Source of the DNA: Timonella senegalensis JC301
GTDB lineage: Bacteria > Actinomycetota > Actinomycetes > Actinomycetales > Cellulomonadaceae
DNA length: 64,000 nt
Assembly: GCF_000312125.1 (NCBI RefSeq)
Contig: NZ_HE978644.1
Span: 101,127-165,126, forward strand
Reading direction: 5' to 3'
Of this stretch, positions 51,952 through 62,002 are shown one piece after another. The position numbers and the translations under genes are program-made. How positions within the stretch are numbered: position 1 is the stretch's first letter; the number at the start of each line of letters is the position of its first letter. The notes beneath the pieces were generated by a model that made no database searches, was not told where the DNA came from, and worked only from the letters and a program-made list of their open reading frames with translations.

Positions 51952-54227
51952 ATGACCGACCAAACGGACCGCAGCGCGTTTGCGGCCCAAGCCCAAGCAC
52001 TGCTGAAGCAGATGACCCTCGAGGAGAAACTCGCACAGATCGTGGGCTCTGGGACAAGGGCGACGGAGAAGCGGTGGCTCCGCTCCAGGGCGAGTTTGCG
52101 GAGGCCAACACATTTGCCGGCGCAACCAAGAATGGTCTTGGGCACGTGACTCGCGTTTACGGGACCCGCCCCATTGACCCCGTTGAACGGGCAGCTTGGC
52201 TGTGGAATGAGCAGCGACGCGTCGTCCGAGAGACCAGGCTTGGTATCCCCATGCTCGTGCACGAGGAATGCCTCACAGGCTTGTCAGCGTGGAAGGCCGC
52301 AACCTTCCCTACTCCGCTGTCATGGGGTGCGTCCTTTGATCCCGATCTGGTTGAGGAGATGGCGGGCCTCATTGGCAAGTCGATGCGTCAGCTGGGGATT
52401 CACCAGGGGCTGTCGCCTGTGCTCGATGTTGTGAGAGATCCACGGTGGGGCCGGACCGAGGAGTGCATCTCTGAGGACCCGTACCAGGTTGCGACTACTG
52501 CCACGGCTTACGTGAAGGGGCTCCAGGCCGAGGGTGTCCACGCCACGTTGAAGCACTTCGTTGGGTATTCGGCCTCGCAGTCGGGACGCAACTTTGGTCC
52601 TGTTCACGCCGGTCCACGTGAGATCGCGGATGTGCTTCTGCCTCCGTTCGAAATGGCGGTCATTGAGGGTGGGGTGCGCTCCGTGATGCACGCCTACACC
52701 GAGATCGATGGAGTTCCCGTTGCGGCAAATCCCGCGTATCTCACTGATCTGCTGCGTGAGCAGTGGGGCTTTGATGGAACCGTGGTGGCCGACTACTTCG
52801 GCGTGGCGTTCCTTGAGAAACTCCACAACATTGCCGCGGACCTCACTGAGGCAGCGAAGCTTGCGCTTGAAGCCGGCCTTGATATCGAACTGCCCACCGG
52901 TGACGCCTACCTCGCGCCATTGGCCAAGGGTGTGCGAGAAGGAGTGATCGACGAGGCGCTCGTGGACCGCGCAGTGCTCCGAGCCTTGGAGCAAAAAGCC
53001 GAGCTGGGACTGCTGGGCAACACGTTTGAGGATGAGCCCCCAACAGAGATCGACCTCGACTCGCCCGCGCACCGCGATGTAGCACGTAGGCTCGCGGAGG
53101 AATCGGTTGTACTCCTTTCCAACGACGGCGTACTTCCGCTGCGAAACCCCGCAAAGATCTCAGTGATCGGTCCAAACGCGGACCGACTCTCAGCAATGTT
53201 CGGGTGCTACTCGTTTGTGAATCACGTTCTTTCGTTGCACGACGGATACGACACAGGTATCGACGTCCCAACAATGCGCGAAGGGCTCGTGCGGGAGTTC
53301 GAAAACGCGGAGTTTGCGACTGCCCGTGGCTGCAACATTGATGACCAGGATCGTTCGGGATTCGACGAGGCCGTGGCTACGGCTGCAGGCAGCGATGTGA
53401 CTGTTCTTGTGCTTGGTGACCAAGCAGGACTGTTCGGGCGTGGAACCGTAGGTGAGGGCTGCGACCGTGACTCCCTCGAACTCCCGGGTGTCCAACGTGA
53501 ACTGGCTGAGGCTGTACTGGCTACCGGAAAGCCCGTGGTCATCGTGCTGCTGACTGGGCGTCCGTATGTGGTTGGTTGGGCGCTGGAGCGTGCCGCTGCG
53601 GTGGTACAGAGCTTCTTCCCCGGCGAGGAAGGCGCAAGCGCGGTTGCCGGAGTGCTGTCAGGAAGAGTGAACCCATCTGGACGACTGCCTGTTTCGCTCC
53701 CGCGCTCAACCGGCGCGCAGCCTTACACGTACCTGCACCCATCGTTGGGCGGCGACAACAGCGTGACAAACCTGTCTTCCAAGCCAGACCGAGAGTTTGG
53801 GTTTGGGCTGTCGTACACAACGTTTGAGCACAGCACCCTATCGGTCCATGCGGAAGATACGTCCAGCCCTCTTGTGCTCACGGTGCGGGTTACGAACACA
53901 GGCGAGCGCGACGGTGACGAGGTCGTGCAGCTCTACGCCCGCGATCTCGTGGGCTCGTTGACCCGGCCGGTTGCGCAACTTATTGGATATGCACGCGTGT
54001 CACTCGCTGCGGGCGCTTCAACGGAACTGACGTTCACGGTGCCACCATCGCGACTGTCCTTTACCAACCGGGCAATGAATCGGGTTGTCGAACCCGGTGC
54101 CTTCGAGTTCTGGACCGGTACCTGTGCCGTGCCAGCCCAGGTGCCTGCCGAGGTTAACTTGACCGGGGACGTGCACACGGTGGAGCTTGGTGATCCGCGA
54201 ACTACACATATCACGATGGGTTCCTGA
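51952..54227 (+). pseudogene. GH3 beta-glycosidase (beta-xylosidase/glucosidase type), frameshifted near its start
   Basis: About 758 residues if mended. The reading frame begins MTDQTDRSAFAAQ...MTLEEKLAQIVG and stops at 52149. The family sequence resumes in another frame as LWDKGDGEAVAPLQGEF; adding one C near 52047 gives EEKLAQIVGLWDKGDG without a break. From there: GIPMLVHEECLTG, VLDVVRDPRWGRTEECISEDP, the acid/base-region LKHFVGYSASQSGRN and nucleophile Asp in FDGTVVADYFGVA; then the GH3 C-terminal domain and a fibronectin-III-like end (VTNTGERDGDEVVQLYARD). No signal peptide: it would act on sugars imported by the adjacent ABC system. Substrate probably a xylo- or gluco-oligosaccharide. 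An assembly error is a fair alternative to a true lesion. Confidence 0.88.
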
Positions 54228-54257
54228 CAACGTTTCTTGATGGTCGCGAGCGCACGA

Positions 54258-54295
54258 TGAGGGCGCCTAGCTTCTAGTGGAAGCTAGGCGTCCTC
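54258..54295 (+). terminator. GH3 operon terminator
   Basis: Inverted repeat with core CGCCTAGCTTC, 5-nt TAGTG loop and complementary arm, outer GAG/CTC pairs, 30 bp after the stop. Confidence 0.75.
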
Positions 54296-54369
54296 AAGTT
54301 CAGGTAGCAAACGGCCACGACCACCGGCATGATTAGCCTCACCAAACCGGAAGAATCCGCGCTAGCAGG

Positions 54370-54382
54370 TAAACTGGACCGG
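54370..54382 (+). promoter_or_regulatory. Leaderless-type promoter of cysS
   Basis: TAAACT (54370-54375), 6 nt, GTG start; no Shine-Dalgarno. Confidence 0.55.
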
Positions 54383-55791
54383 TGACTTTACGGCTCTTTG
54401 ACACGGCAACGCGCCAGGTGCGCACTTTCGAACCTCGAGTAACGGGCAAAGTGGGCATGTACGTGTGTGGCGCCACGGTGCAGGCACCGCCCCACATCGG
54501 GCATATGCGCTCCGCGGTGGCCTTTGACGTGCTCGTACGCTGGCTCAAGCGGACGGGGCTGGACGTCACCTACATTCGCAACGTCACCGATATCGATGAC
54601 AAGATCATCTCCAAGTCTGCTGCGAACGACACCGAATGGTGGGCGTGGGCCGCGATCGACGAGCGCGCCTTCACGGACGCGTACGACGCGTTGGGAAATC
54701 TGCGCCCCACGTTTGAGCCTCACGCTACGGCACACATACTCGACATGATCGAGCTCATGGACCGTTTGGTTGAGCGCGGCCACGCGTACCAGGCCGGCGA
54801 GGGCAACGTGTACTTTGATACGCGTTCGTGGCAGTCCTACGGCTCGCTGACTAACCAGCAGATCGATGACGCACTGCCTTCGGAAGACGAGGATGAGGTT
54901 TCGCTCAAGCGCGACCCCCGCGACTTCGCGCTGTGGAAGGCCGCCAAGCCAGCCGAGCCAGCTACCGCCCAGTGGCCCACCCCGTATGGCACGGGTCGTC
55001 CTGGCTGGCACTTGGAGTGCTCGGCAATGGCCAAACGCTACCTGGGAGAGGCGTTCGACATCCACGGTGGTGGACTCGACCTGCGTTTCCCTCACCACGA
55101 GAACGAGCAGGCGCAGTCCAAGGCCGCCGGCTACGACTTTGCAAACTTCTGGATGCACTCCGCGTGGGTGACCCAAGGCGGGACCAAGATGTCCAAGTCG
55201 CTCGGGAACGGGCTGCTGGTTTCAGAGGTTCTCGAGAACACGCGCGCTGCCGTGCTGCGGTACGCGCTTGCAACCGTTCACTACCGCTCCATGCTGGAGT
55301 GGACCCCGGACACCGTGGCTGACGCCAACGCGATGTGGGACCGCTTCAGCGGTTTCGTCGACCGCGCGTCCGAGGTAGTCGGTGACGTGTCGTTCGAGGA
55401 AGTGGCGGCGGCTGAGCTCCCGGCTGCATTCACGGACGCGATGAACGATGACCTCAACGTTTCCGTGGGCCTTGCCGTGGTCCACGAGCACCTTAAGGCT
55501 GGCAACTCCGCGCTCGCCTCGGGTGACACCAAATCGGCCCGTACACACCTGGTTGCTCTGCGCGCAATGCTGGACACCTTTGGTCTTGACCCTGCCGCAT
55601 GGTCACAAGAAGCGGGCGACGACAAGTCCGCACGGGCACTGGATTCGCTCGTGGCCTCGCAGATTCAGGCACGCGTTCAGGCGCGTAAGGACCGCGACTT
55701 CGCCACCGCGGACGCTATCCGTGATTCCCTGGCTGCGGCCGGAATCGTTGTTGAAGACTCCGCCACGGGCGCGCGCTGGTCGCTCGCCTGA
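54382..55791 (+). CDS. cysS: Cysteinyl-tRNA synthetase
   Basis: 469 residues, class [22 protein letters not shown] contains the zinc-site Cys and the HIGH motif PHIGH (about 38-42); [21 protein letters not shown] holds further zinc ligands; KMSKSLGN (about 271-278) is the KMSKS loop. The C-terminal DALR-type anticodon domain is short. It charges tRNA-Cys. GTG start, leaderless. Normally follows ispF; here it follows the accessory block. Confidence 0.96.
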   Translation: MTLRLFDTATRQVRTFEPRVTGKVGMYVCGATVQAPPHIGHMRSAVAFDVLVRWLKRTGLDVTYIRNVTDIDDKIISKSAANDTEWWAWAAIDERAFTDAYDALGNLRPTFEPHATAHILDMIELMDRLVERGHAYQAGEGNVYFDTRSWQSYGSLTNQQIDDALPSEDEDEVSLKRDPRDFALWKAAKPAEPATAQWPTPYGTGRPGWHLECSAMAKRYLGEAFDIHGGGLDLRFPHHENEQAQSKAAGYDFANFWMHSAWVTQGGTKMSKSLGNGLLVSEVLENTRAAVLRYALATVHYRSMLEWTPDTVADANAMWDRFSGFVDRASEVVGDVSFEEVAAAELPAAFTDAMNDDLNVSVGLAVVHEHLKAGNSALASGDTKSARTHLVALRAMLDTFGLDPAAWSQEAGDDKSARALDSLVASQIQARVQARKDRDFATADAIRDSLAAAGIVVEDSATGARWSLA

Positions 55792-55836
55792 GGCCCCACA
55801 CAAAGATACAAAGACTTTAGGAAGGCCATTACTTTC

Positions 55837-56817
55837 ATGGCAGGTAACTCCCAGCGTCGCGGTGCGACGCGCAAGGCAAGCACCAAGAAGGGTGCAACTA
55901 AGGGCACGGGCGGCAACGGCCGTCAGGCTCTCGAGGGTCGCGGTGCCACGCCAAAGGCCGAGGACCGCACTTGGCACCCAGCAGGTAAGCGCAAGGCTGC
56001 CGCTGAGCGCCTTGAGGCTGCGCGCGAGCGCAACCGCCCACGCGCCCGCAAGTCGAACTTTGCCGGCGACAAGGTCAGCGAGTACGTGGCAGGCCGTAAC
56101 TCGGTGCTCGAAGCCCTGCGCGCAAACATGCCCGTGACCAAGCTGTTCATCGCGGTTCGCCTGGACCACGACGACCGCACCAAGGAGATCCTTGAGATCG
56201 CCGCACTCCGCTCCATCCCCGTGTTCGAGACCTCCAAGAATGAGCTCGACCACATGACCGACGGCTCGGTCCACCAGGGCATGGTCGTGGGCGTTCCTCC
56301 CTACGAGTACTCCGACGTGGACGACCTCCTCGACCGTGCTGCTGCTGCGGACGAGCCAGCCCTTATCGTTGCGCTCGACTCCGTGACTGACCCACGTAAC
56401 CTGGGTGCCGTCCTGCGTTCCGCTGGTGCGTTTGGTGCGCACGGTGTGCTCGTGCCCGAGCGTCGCGCCGCAGGCGTGACTGCCTCCGCGTGGAAGGTCT
56501 CGGCCGGAGCCGCGGCTCACGTCCCAGTTGCCCGCGAGACCAACCTCGTGCGCGCACTCGGCGAGCTCAAGAAGGCCGGCTGCTTCGTGGTAGGGCTAGA
56601 CGGTGGCGGGGACACCAACGTCGCAGAGATCCCGTTCGCAACGGACCCAGTTGTCATTGTGGTGGGCTCCGAGGGCAAGGGACTGTCTCGCCTCGTGCGC
56701 GAGACCTGCGACGCGATCGCCTCGATCCCAATCGCCGCGGCAGTCGAGTCGCTGAACGCCGGCGTGGCCGCCGGTATCACCCTGTACGAGATCGCAAAGG
56801 CTCGTTCCGAATCCTGA
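55837..56817 (+). CDS. rlmB: SpoU-family rRNA 2'-O-methyltransferase (RlmB-like)
   Basis: 326 residues. A basic, Lys/Arg-rich N-terminal extension of about 80 residues (KKGATKGTGGNGR), then an L30-like substrate-binding domain (YVAGRNSVLEALRANMPV) and the knotted SPOUT domain with motif 1 DSVTDPRNLGAVLRSAGAFG, motif 2 VVGSEGKGLSRLVRETCD and motif 3 IPIAAAVESLNAGVAAGI. Uses SAM to methylate a ribose, probably of 23S rRNA. ATG with a TTAGGAAGG site about 12 nt upstream. Next to cysS as in other Actinomycetota. Confidence 0.92.
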   Translation: MAGNSQRRGATRKASTKKGATKGTGGNGRQALEGRGATPKAEDRTWHPAGKRKAAAERLEAARERNRPRARKSNFAGDKVSEYVAGRNSVLEALRANMPVTKLFIAVRLDHDDRTKEILEIAALRSIPVFETSKNELDHMTDGSVHQGMVVGVPPYEYSDVDDLLDRAAAADEPALIVALDSVTDPRNLGAVLRSAGAFGAHGVLVPERRAAGVTASAWKVSAGAAAHVPVARETNLVRALGELKKAGCFVVGLDGGGDTNVAEIPFATDPVVIVVGSEGKGLSRLVRETCDAIASIPIAAAVESLNAGVAAGITLYEIAKARSES

Positions 56818-56831
56818 TCCCTGCGCGGCAT

Positions 56832-56882
56832 CTGATTTTCGACGATTGAGGCTGGTTCTCAGCCAAGATCGTCGTTTATCAG
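56832..56882. terminator. Hairpin built on the dispersed word, after rlmB
   Basis: Two 23-nt arms (56832-56854 and 56860-56882) with a 5-nt loop; outer CTGAT/ATCAG, middle CGACGAT/ATCGTCG and inner GGCTG/CAGCC pair, other positions do not. The left arm holds an exact complement of the 13-bp word (56834), the right arm a degenerate copy (56868). Confidence 0.75.
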
Positions 56883-56896
56883 GTGGTGCGAAAGCA

Positions 56897-56933
56897 CGTG
56901 TGGCCGGGCACCCATTGGGTGCCCGGCCACACG
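56897..56933. terminator. Bidirectional terminator
   Basis: Perfect 17-bp GC-rich stem (CGTGTGGCCGGGCACCC and complement), 3-nt loop, between the convergent rlmB and DUF4032 genes. Confidence 0.92.
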
Positions 56934-56947
56934 CGTATACGGCTGAA

Positions 56948-58189
56948 CTATTCCTGCAGGTCGGCGTCTTCTGGAGCGAGCCCGAGGATGGACATTTCGT
57001 CCGGGCGGTTGCGTAGGACGGTGTGGATGTAGCTGTCTACGACCTCGGACATGGGGACGTCGCGGCGCTGCTGCTCGGAAAGGAACCAGCGGTGGTCGAG
57101 GATCTCATGGAACAGTTGTGCGGGCTCGAGCTTCTTGCGTAGTTCGCGGGGCACGGCCTGAACGGTGGGCTCGAAAACTTGGGCCAGCCAGTCGTGCGCC
57201 ACAAACTCGATCTCGTCTTTTTGGCGGTCCGTGATTGCGCGGTAGTGCTCGAGATCGTTGAGCAGGCGGCGGGCCTGGTTCTCTTGGACGTCGAGGCCGG
57301 TCAAGTGCATGAGCCGGCGTGCGTGGTGGCCGGCGTCCACGATCTTGGGTTGGATCATCACTGTTGTGCCGTCGATGTCCGTGGTCATCTCGAGCTCGTC
57401 CACGTCGAAGCCGAGCGAGTTGAGGTACTCGATGTGCTGGGCCACGAGCCACGGCTCGTCCGCGTCAAACTCTTCCTTGTCATGCAGCGCGCTCCACAGT
57501 TCGTTGTAGCGCTGCTTGAGGGCGTCGCCGATCGCGATGACGTCCACGTCCTCATCAATCATCTCGCCGGCCTGAAGGTCCATGAGTTCGCCGATGATGT
57601 TGGTGCGCGCCAAGTCAATGTCGTAGTTGCGCTGGCCGTCGGAGAGGCGGGGGAGGAGCTGGCCGGTCTCGGCGTCCACAAGCCAGGCTGCAAACGTCTC
57701 GGCGTCTCGGCGGAACAGGGTGTTCGACAGCGACACGTCGCCCCAGTAGAAGCCGATGAGGTGGAGGCGGACCATGAGCACGGCGAGGGCGTCGATGAGG
57801 CGCGACTCGGTGTCGGGCTGGAGCGTCTGGCTATACAGCGAACGGTAAGGCAGGGAGAACTGTAGGTGCTTGGTGATGAGCACAGCCTCGAGGCGCTCAC
57901 CATTCTTGTCCTTGCGTCCGGTGATAACGCCCACGGGCTCCACAGAAGGGACGTCAGTCTTGGAGAGTTGGCGCAGTAGCTCGTACTCGTTGAATGCGAC
58001 GGTCTCGCCGATTTCCTTGACCGCGAGGACCTGCCCGGAGAGCTTCACAAACCTCACCACGTGGCGGGAGATACCGCGAGGCAGCGCGGCGAGCACCTCG
58101 TTGGGCCAGTCCTCAAGTGGAATGTCCCACGGCAGTGACAGGAGCGCCGGGTCCGGGTGCGCAGCGGTAATCTGGAGTGTTTGTGGCAT
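56948..58189 (-). CDS. DUF4032 protein, kinase-like N-terminal half
   Basis: 413 residues. N-terminal part has features of a lipopolysaccharide-kinase/protein-kinase fold: LAVKEIGETVAFNEYELLRQL (Lys and Glu), LITKHLQFSLPYRSLY, then IGFYWGDVSLSNTLFRRD (HGD-like WGD catalytic segment, N 5 residues on) and AAWLVDAETGQL (DFG-equivalent VDAE). The C-terminal half (about 220-390) is the DUF4032 domain. These proteins are common in Actinomycetota and frequently neighbour the MsmK/UgpC ABC ATPase, as here. Function unknown. ATG with AAGGA about 7 nt upstream. Confidence 0.85.
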   Translation of the reverse strand: MPQTLQITAAHPDPALLSLPWDIPLEDWPNEVLAALPRGISRHVVRFVKLSGQVLAVKEIGETVAFNEYELLRQLSKTDVPSVEPVGVITGRKDKNGERLEAVLITKHLQFSLPYRSLYSQTLQPDTESRLIDALAVLMVRLHLIGFYWGDVSLSNTLFRRDAETFAAWLVDAETGQLLPRLSDGQRNYDIDLARTNIIGELMDLQAGEMIDEDVDVIAIGDALKQRYNELWSALHDKEEFDADEPWLVAQHIEYLNSLGFDVDELEMTTDIDGTTVMIQPKIVDAGHHARRLMHLTGLDVQENQARRLLNDLEHYRAITDRQKDEIEFVAHDWLAQVFEPTVQAVPRELRKKLEPAQLFHEILDHRWFLSEQQRRDVPMSEVVDSYIHTVLRNRPDEMSILGLAPEDADLQE

Positions 58190-58243
58190 TGCGGGGTCCT
58201 TGGAACGGGGAAGAATCTCTGGAGCAAGTCTAGTCGGGGTAAC

Positions 58244-58281
58244 GAAAAGGTGGGCAGGCCGTGTGGCCCACCCACCTTTTC
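58244..58281 (-). terminator. Terminator of the sugar ABC ATPase gene
   Basis: Perfect 11-bp outer stem GAAAAGGTGGG with complementary arm; the inner GGCC/GGCC part can extend it. Read on the minus strand it ends in TTTTC. Confidence 0.8.
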
Positions 58282-58315
58282 ATGTGCTTCTGGTTAACCC
58301 AGCGCTGTGCCTAGA

Positions 58316-59416
<1,101 letters not shown>

Positions 59417-59550
59417 TTTGTGCTACATCCCTTCACCGGCAGGTACGTGCCGGACGATCCGTTGTGATGGGTGTGCACGCGTTCAGCCCTCCTGCAGAAG
59501 GGGGAATGTCCGCGTTGACACGATGTTTAGTTGTGTGGAGTGTGATTGAT

Positions 59551-60351
59551 TCAACCACGATCCTTGGTCACCATATCAGCAATAACTTCAAGAAGTAATG
59601 ACGCTTCGTCTGGATCCTGTACCCGCTCGCCCGCTGCGGTGACTCCGGGCCCCACCTTCACGGCGAGATCGGGGCCGTCGAGCACCCTAAATACGGTCTC
59701 GTCGGTGACATCATCACCCATGTAGAACACCGCGCTCGCACCGAGATCAGCGCGTAATTGCGCCACGGCGTTGCCCTTGGACACCTTGATCACCGAGACC
59801 TCAACAACGTCGTGGCCGGACATAGCAAACACGGGTTTGCCCTCGCAGTAGGCCAGCAACTCGGCTGCGATTCTGGCTGAGTCACTTTCACCCGCAAGTC
59901 GGGTGTGCAGAACCACCGAGGTGGACTTGTTTTCGAGCCAGGCACCTCGGGCGCTCTGGCTGATCTTCCCCGCGTGGGTGCGTAGTTCCTCTAGCGTGGC
60001 GAGCTGCTGGTCCGTGAGGGCGGACGTCACTGCGCTCACCGTGCCATCCTCTTCGATCACGCCCGACTCGGCGCCGTGAGTGCCGTAGAGCAGGGTCCCC
60101 GGTGGAGGGCTTGCGAGAGCCGCTAGGTCCGCCAGCCTGCGACCCGATACCAGAGCGAGTCTGACCCGCTTCGGGTCGGCGCCTCCTAGTGCGGCAAGCG
60201 CCCGCGCGCTGCGCGGCAGCACGCGGGACGCCGTTGGGTCGTCCACGAGGGGTGCAAGCACCCCGTCAAAGTCGGACGCGATGATGAGGAGGCCGCGGTG
60301 CGCGGTGAAAGCTGCTGCGGCGCGCTGCGCCGCCCCGTTCAACTGCCTCAT
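59551..60351 (-). CDS. otsB: Trehalose-6-phosphate phosphatase
   Basis: 266 residues of the HAD superfamily: motif I ASDFDGVLAPLVDDP (about 29-43, nucleophile Asp), motif II LVSGRR, YGTHGAESG, the Lys of motif III in VSKGNAVAQLRADLG, and motif IV FYMGDDVTDETVFRVL. Dephosphorylates trehalose-6-P from OtsA. The start overlaps the otsA stop (ATGA), so the true start is [15 protein letters not shown] at 60351; the longer open frame upstream is the otsA 3' end in another frame. Confidence 0.94.
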   Translation of the reverse strand: MRQLNGAAQRAAAAFTAHRGLLIIASDFDGVLAPLVDDPTASRVLPRSARALAALGGADPKRVRLALVSGRRLADLAALASPPPGTLLYGTHGAESGVIEEDGTVSAVTSALTDQQLATLEELRTHAGKISQSARGAWLENKSTSVVLHTRLAGESDSARIAAELLAYCEGKPVFAMSGHDVVEVSVIKVSKGNAVAQLRADLGASAVFYMGDDVTDETVFRVLDGPDLAVKVGPGVTAAGERVQDPDEASLLLEVIADMVTKDRG

Positions 60352-61901
60352 GAGGCAGTGATTTTCGACGATTGCGCCTCGTCCGCGGAGGGTGCGACCG
60401 GGTGGGCGGCAGGGTAGGAGGAGCTTCCCGGCTGCGCGTCCGGTGGCGTTGCTAACGGGTCTGTGGTGCCGTTCTCCGCAGGATCGGCGTGACTGGGAGC
60501 GCTGGCAAGAGCGTCGAGGAACGAGTGTGCCCACTTGCTCACGTCGTCCTGCATGACCTTGCGCCTCAGGCGCCTCATGCGTCGGCGGGACTCAGCCGCC
60601 GGCATTCGCGCGGCGTGCATGAGTGCGTCCTTCATGCCGTCGATGTCGTGAGGGTTGACGAGGATCGCCCCCGAGAGCTGATCGGCGGCTCCTGTGAACT
60701 CCGATAGGACGAGTGCGCCGGACATGGTGTGTCGCGCGGCTACGTACTCCTTGGCCACGAGGTTCATGCCGTCGCGCAGTGAGGTCACGAGCATGACGTC
60801 CGACGCGAGGTACAGCGCGGCCATCTCCTCCTGCGGGTAGGAGTGGTGCAGGTAGTGGATCGCGGTGTGTCCCAACTGCCCGAACTCGCCATCGATTCGC
60901 CCGACGAGGCCCTCGACCTGCTCGCGCAGTTCCTGATAGGCCCCCACGTTTTCTCGGCTGGGGCTCGCGACCTGGACGAGCGTGCAGTCCTCTACACTCA
61001 CTCGGCCATCGCGCAGGAGCTCCCCGTAGGCCTTGATGCGGTGTCGGATGCCCTTGGTGTAGTCGAGGCGGTCAACGCCCAGCATGATGATGTCTGGGTT
61101 ACCCAGTTCCTCCCGGATCTCCCGCGCGCGTGCCTGGACTTCCGGGGTGTGTGCGAGCGCGTCAAAGGCGGCGGAGTCGATGGAGATCGGGAATGCACGG
61201 GCGAGGATCTCGCGCGGTGCACCCGCGTGTGTCGGCACCTTGAAACGCTCTGAACGCGCATTGATTGCGGTGAGTAGCTGGACGCACCTGCGGAAGTTCG
61301 TGGCATCGGTCTTGCGCTGGAAACCGATGACGTCTGCGCCGAGCAGACCGTCGAGGATCTGACGACGCCACGGGAGCTGCTGGAATAGATCGAAAGAGGG
61401 GAACGGGATGTGGTTGAAGAACCCGATCTTCAGGTCAGGGCGGAACTGACGGAGGAGTGCGGGGACCAGCTGCAACTGATAGTCATGAACCCACACGGTC
61501 GCGCCCTCGGCGGCTTGCTCAGCGGCGGCGTTGGCAAAGCGCGCATTGACCCTCTTGTATACCTCCCACCAGGTGCGGTGGTAAGCAGGAGGGGCGATGA
61601 CGTCGTGGTAGAGCGGCCACAGGGTGTCGTTTGAGAAACCTTCATAGTACTGCTCGACTTCGACTGCGGAAAGGACAACGGGAACGAGTTGAGTGCCGTC
61701 GGCTTCGAAAGGGTCTAGCTCTATATCGGGGGATCCACTCCATCCGACCCATGCTGCCTTTGAGTTTTTGACAACTGGATCAAGAGCCGTGACAAGGCCA
61801 CCGGGCGAGCGCGTCCACTGGATGTCGCCGGCATGATCCAGCGTTATGTCGACTGGCAGGCGGTTTGAGACCATCACAAGGTCAAAACCTGATTTGCTCA
61901 T
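60348..61901 (-). CDS. otsA: Trehalose-6-phosphate synthase
   Basis: 517 residues, GT20. [14 protein letters not shown] (start; UDP-glucose site), [73 protein letters not shown] and [11 protein letters not shown]. Makes trehalose-6-P for the osmo/stress disaccharide trehalose. The last 55 residues are a Pro/Ser/Ala-rich tail not part of the enzyme core; the final codons carry an exact copy of the dispersed word (60360). ATG with AAGGAG about 9-10 nt upstream. Divergent from the Ser/Thr kinase. Confidence 0.95.
   Translation of the reverse strand: MSKSGFDLVMVSNRLPVDITLDHAGDIQWTRSPGGLVTALDPVVKNSKAAWVGWSGSPDIELDPFEADGTQLVPVVLSAVEVEQYYEGFSNDTLWPLYHDVIAPPAYHRTWWEVYKRVNARFANAAAEQAAEGATVWVHDYQLQLVPALLRQFRPDLKIGFFNHIPFPSFDLFQQLPWRRQILDGLLGADVIGFQRKTDATNFRRCVQLLTAINARSERFKVPTHAGAPREILARAFPISIDSAAFDALAHTPEVQARAREIREELGNPDIIMLGVDRLDYTKGIRHRIKAYGELLRDGRVSVEDCTLVQVASPSRENVGAYQELREQVEGLVGRIDGEFGQLGHTAIHYLHHSYPQEEMAALYLASDVMLVTSLRDGMNLVAKEYVAARHTMSGALVLSEFTGAADQLSGAILVNPHDIDGMKDALMHAARMPAAESRRRMRRLRRKVMQDDVSKWAHSFLDALASAPSHADPAENGTTDPLATPPDAQPGSSSYPAAHPVAPSADEAQSSKITAS
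60360..60372 (-). repeat. Dispersed word ATCGTCGAAAATC, exact copy at the otsA end
   Basis: On the coding strand it is read as Gln-Ser-Ser-Lys-Ile in the C-terminal tail of OtsA, a different frame from the IVEN copies. It is 9 nt before the otsB start. Confidence 0.85.
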
Positions 61902-61989
61902 TCTTTACCAACTCCTTGTATTCACAGTCACCATATCGAGACTTCACAGTTTCTGCCGAGTAATGGGGAAGTATTCCCCCAAGAGCGAA

Positions 61990-62002
61990 TAACGTATAGA
62001 CA
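61990..62002 (+). promoter_or_regulatory. Leaderless-type promoter of the Ser/Thr kinase gene
   Basis: TAACGT (61990-61995), 6 nt, ATG 62002; no Shine-Dalgarno. Confidence 0.45.

Noticed and set aside
60352-60534. N-terminal extension of otsB by 61 residues
   Set aside because: It is the otsA 3' end in another frame; the ATGA overlap and the HAD domain place the start at 60351.
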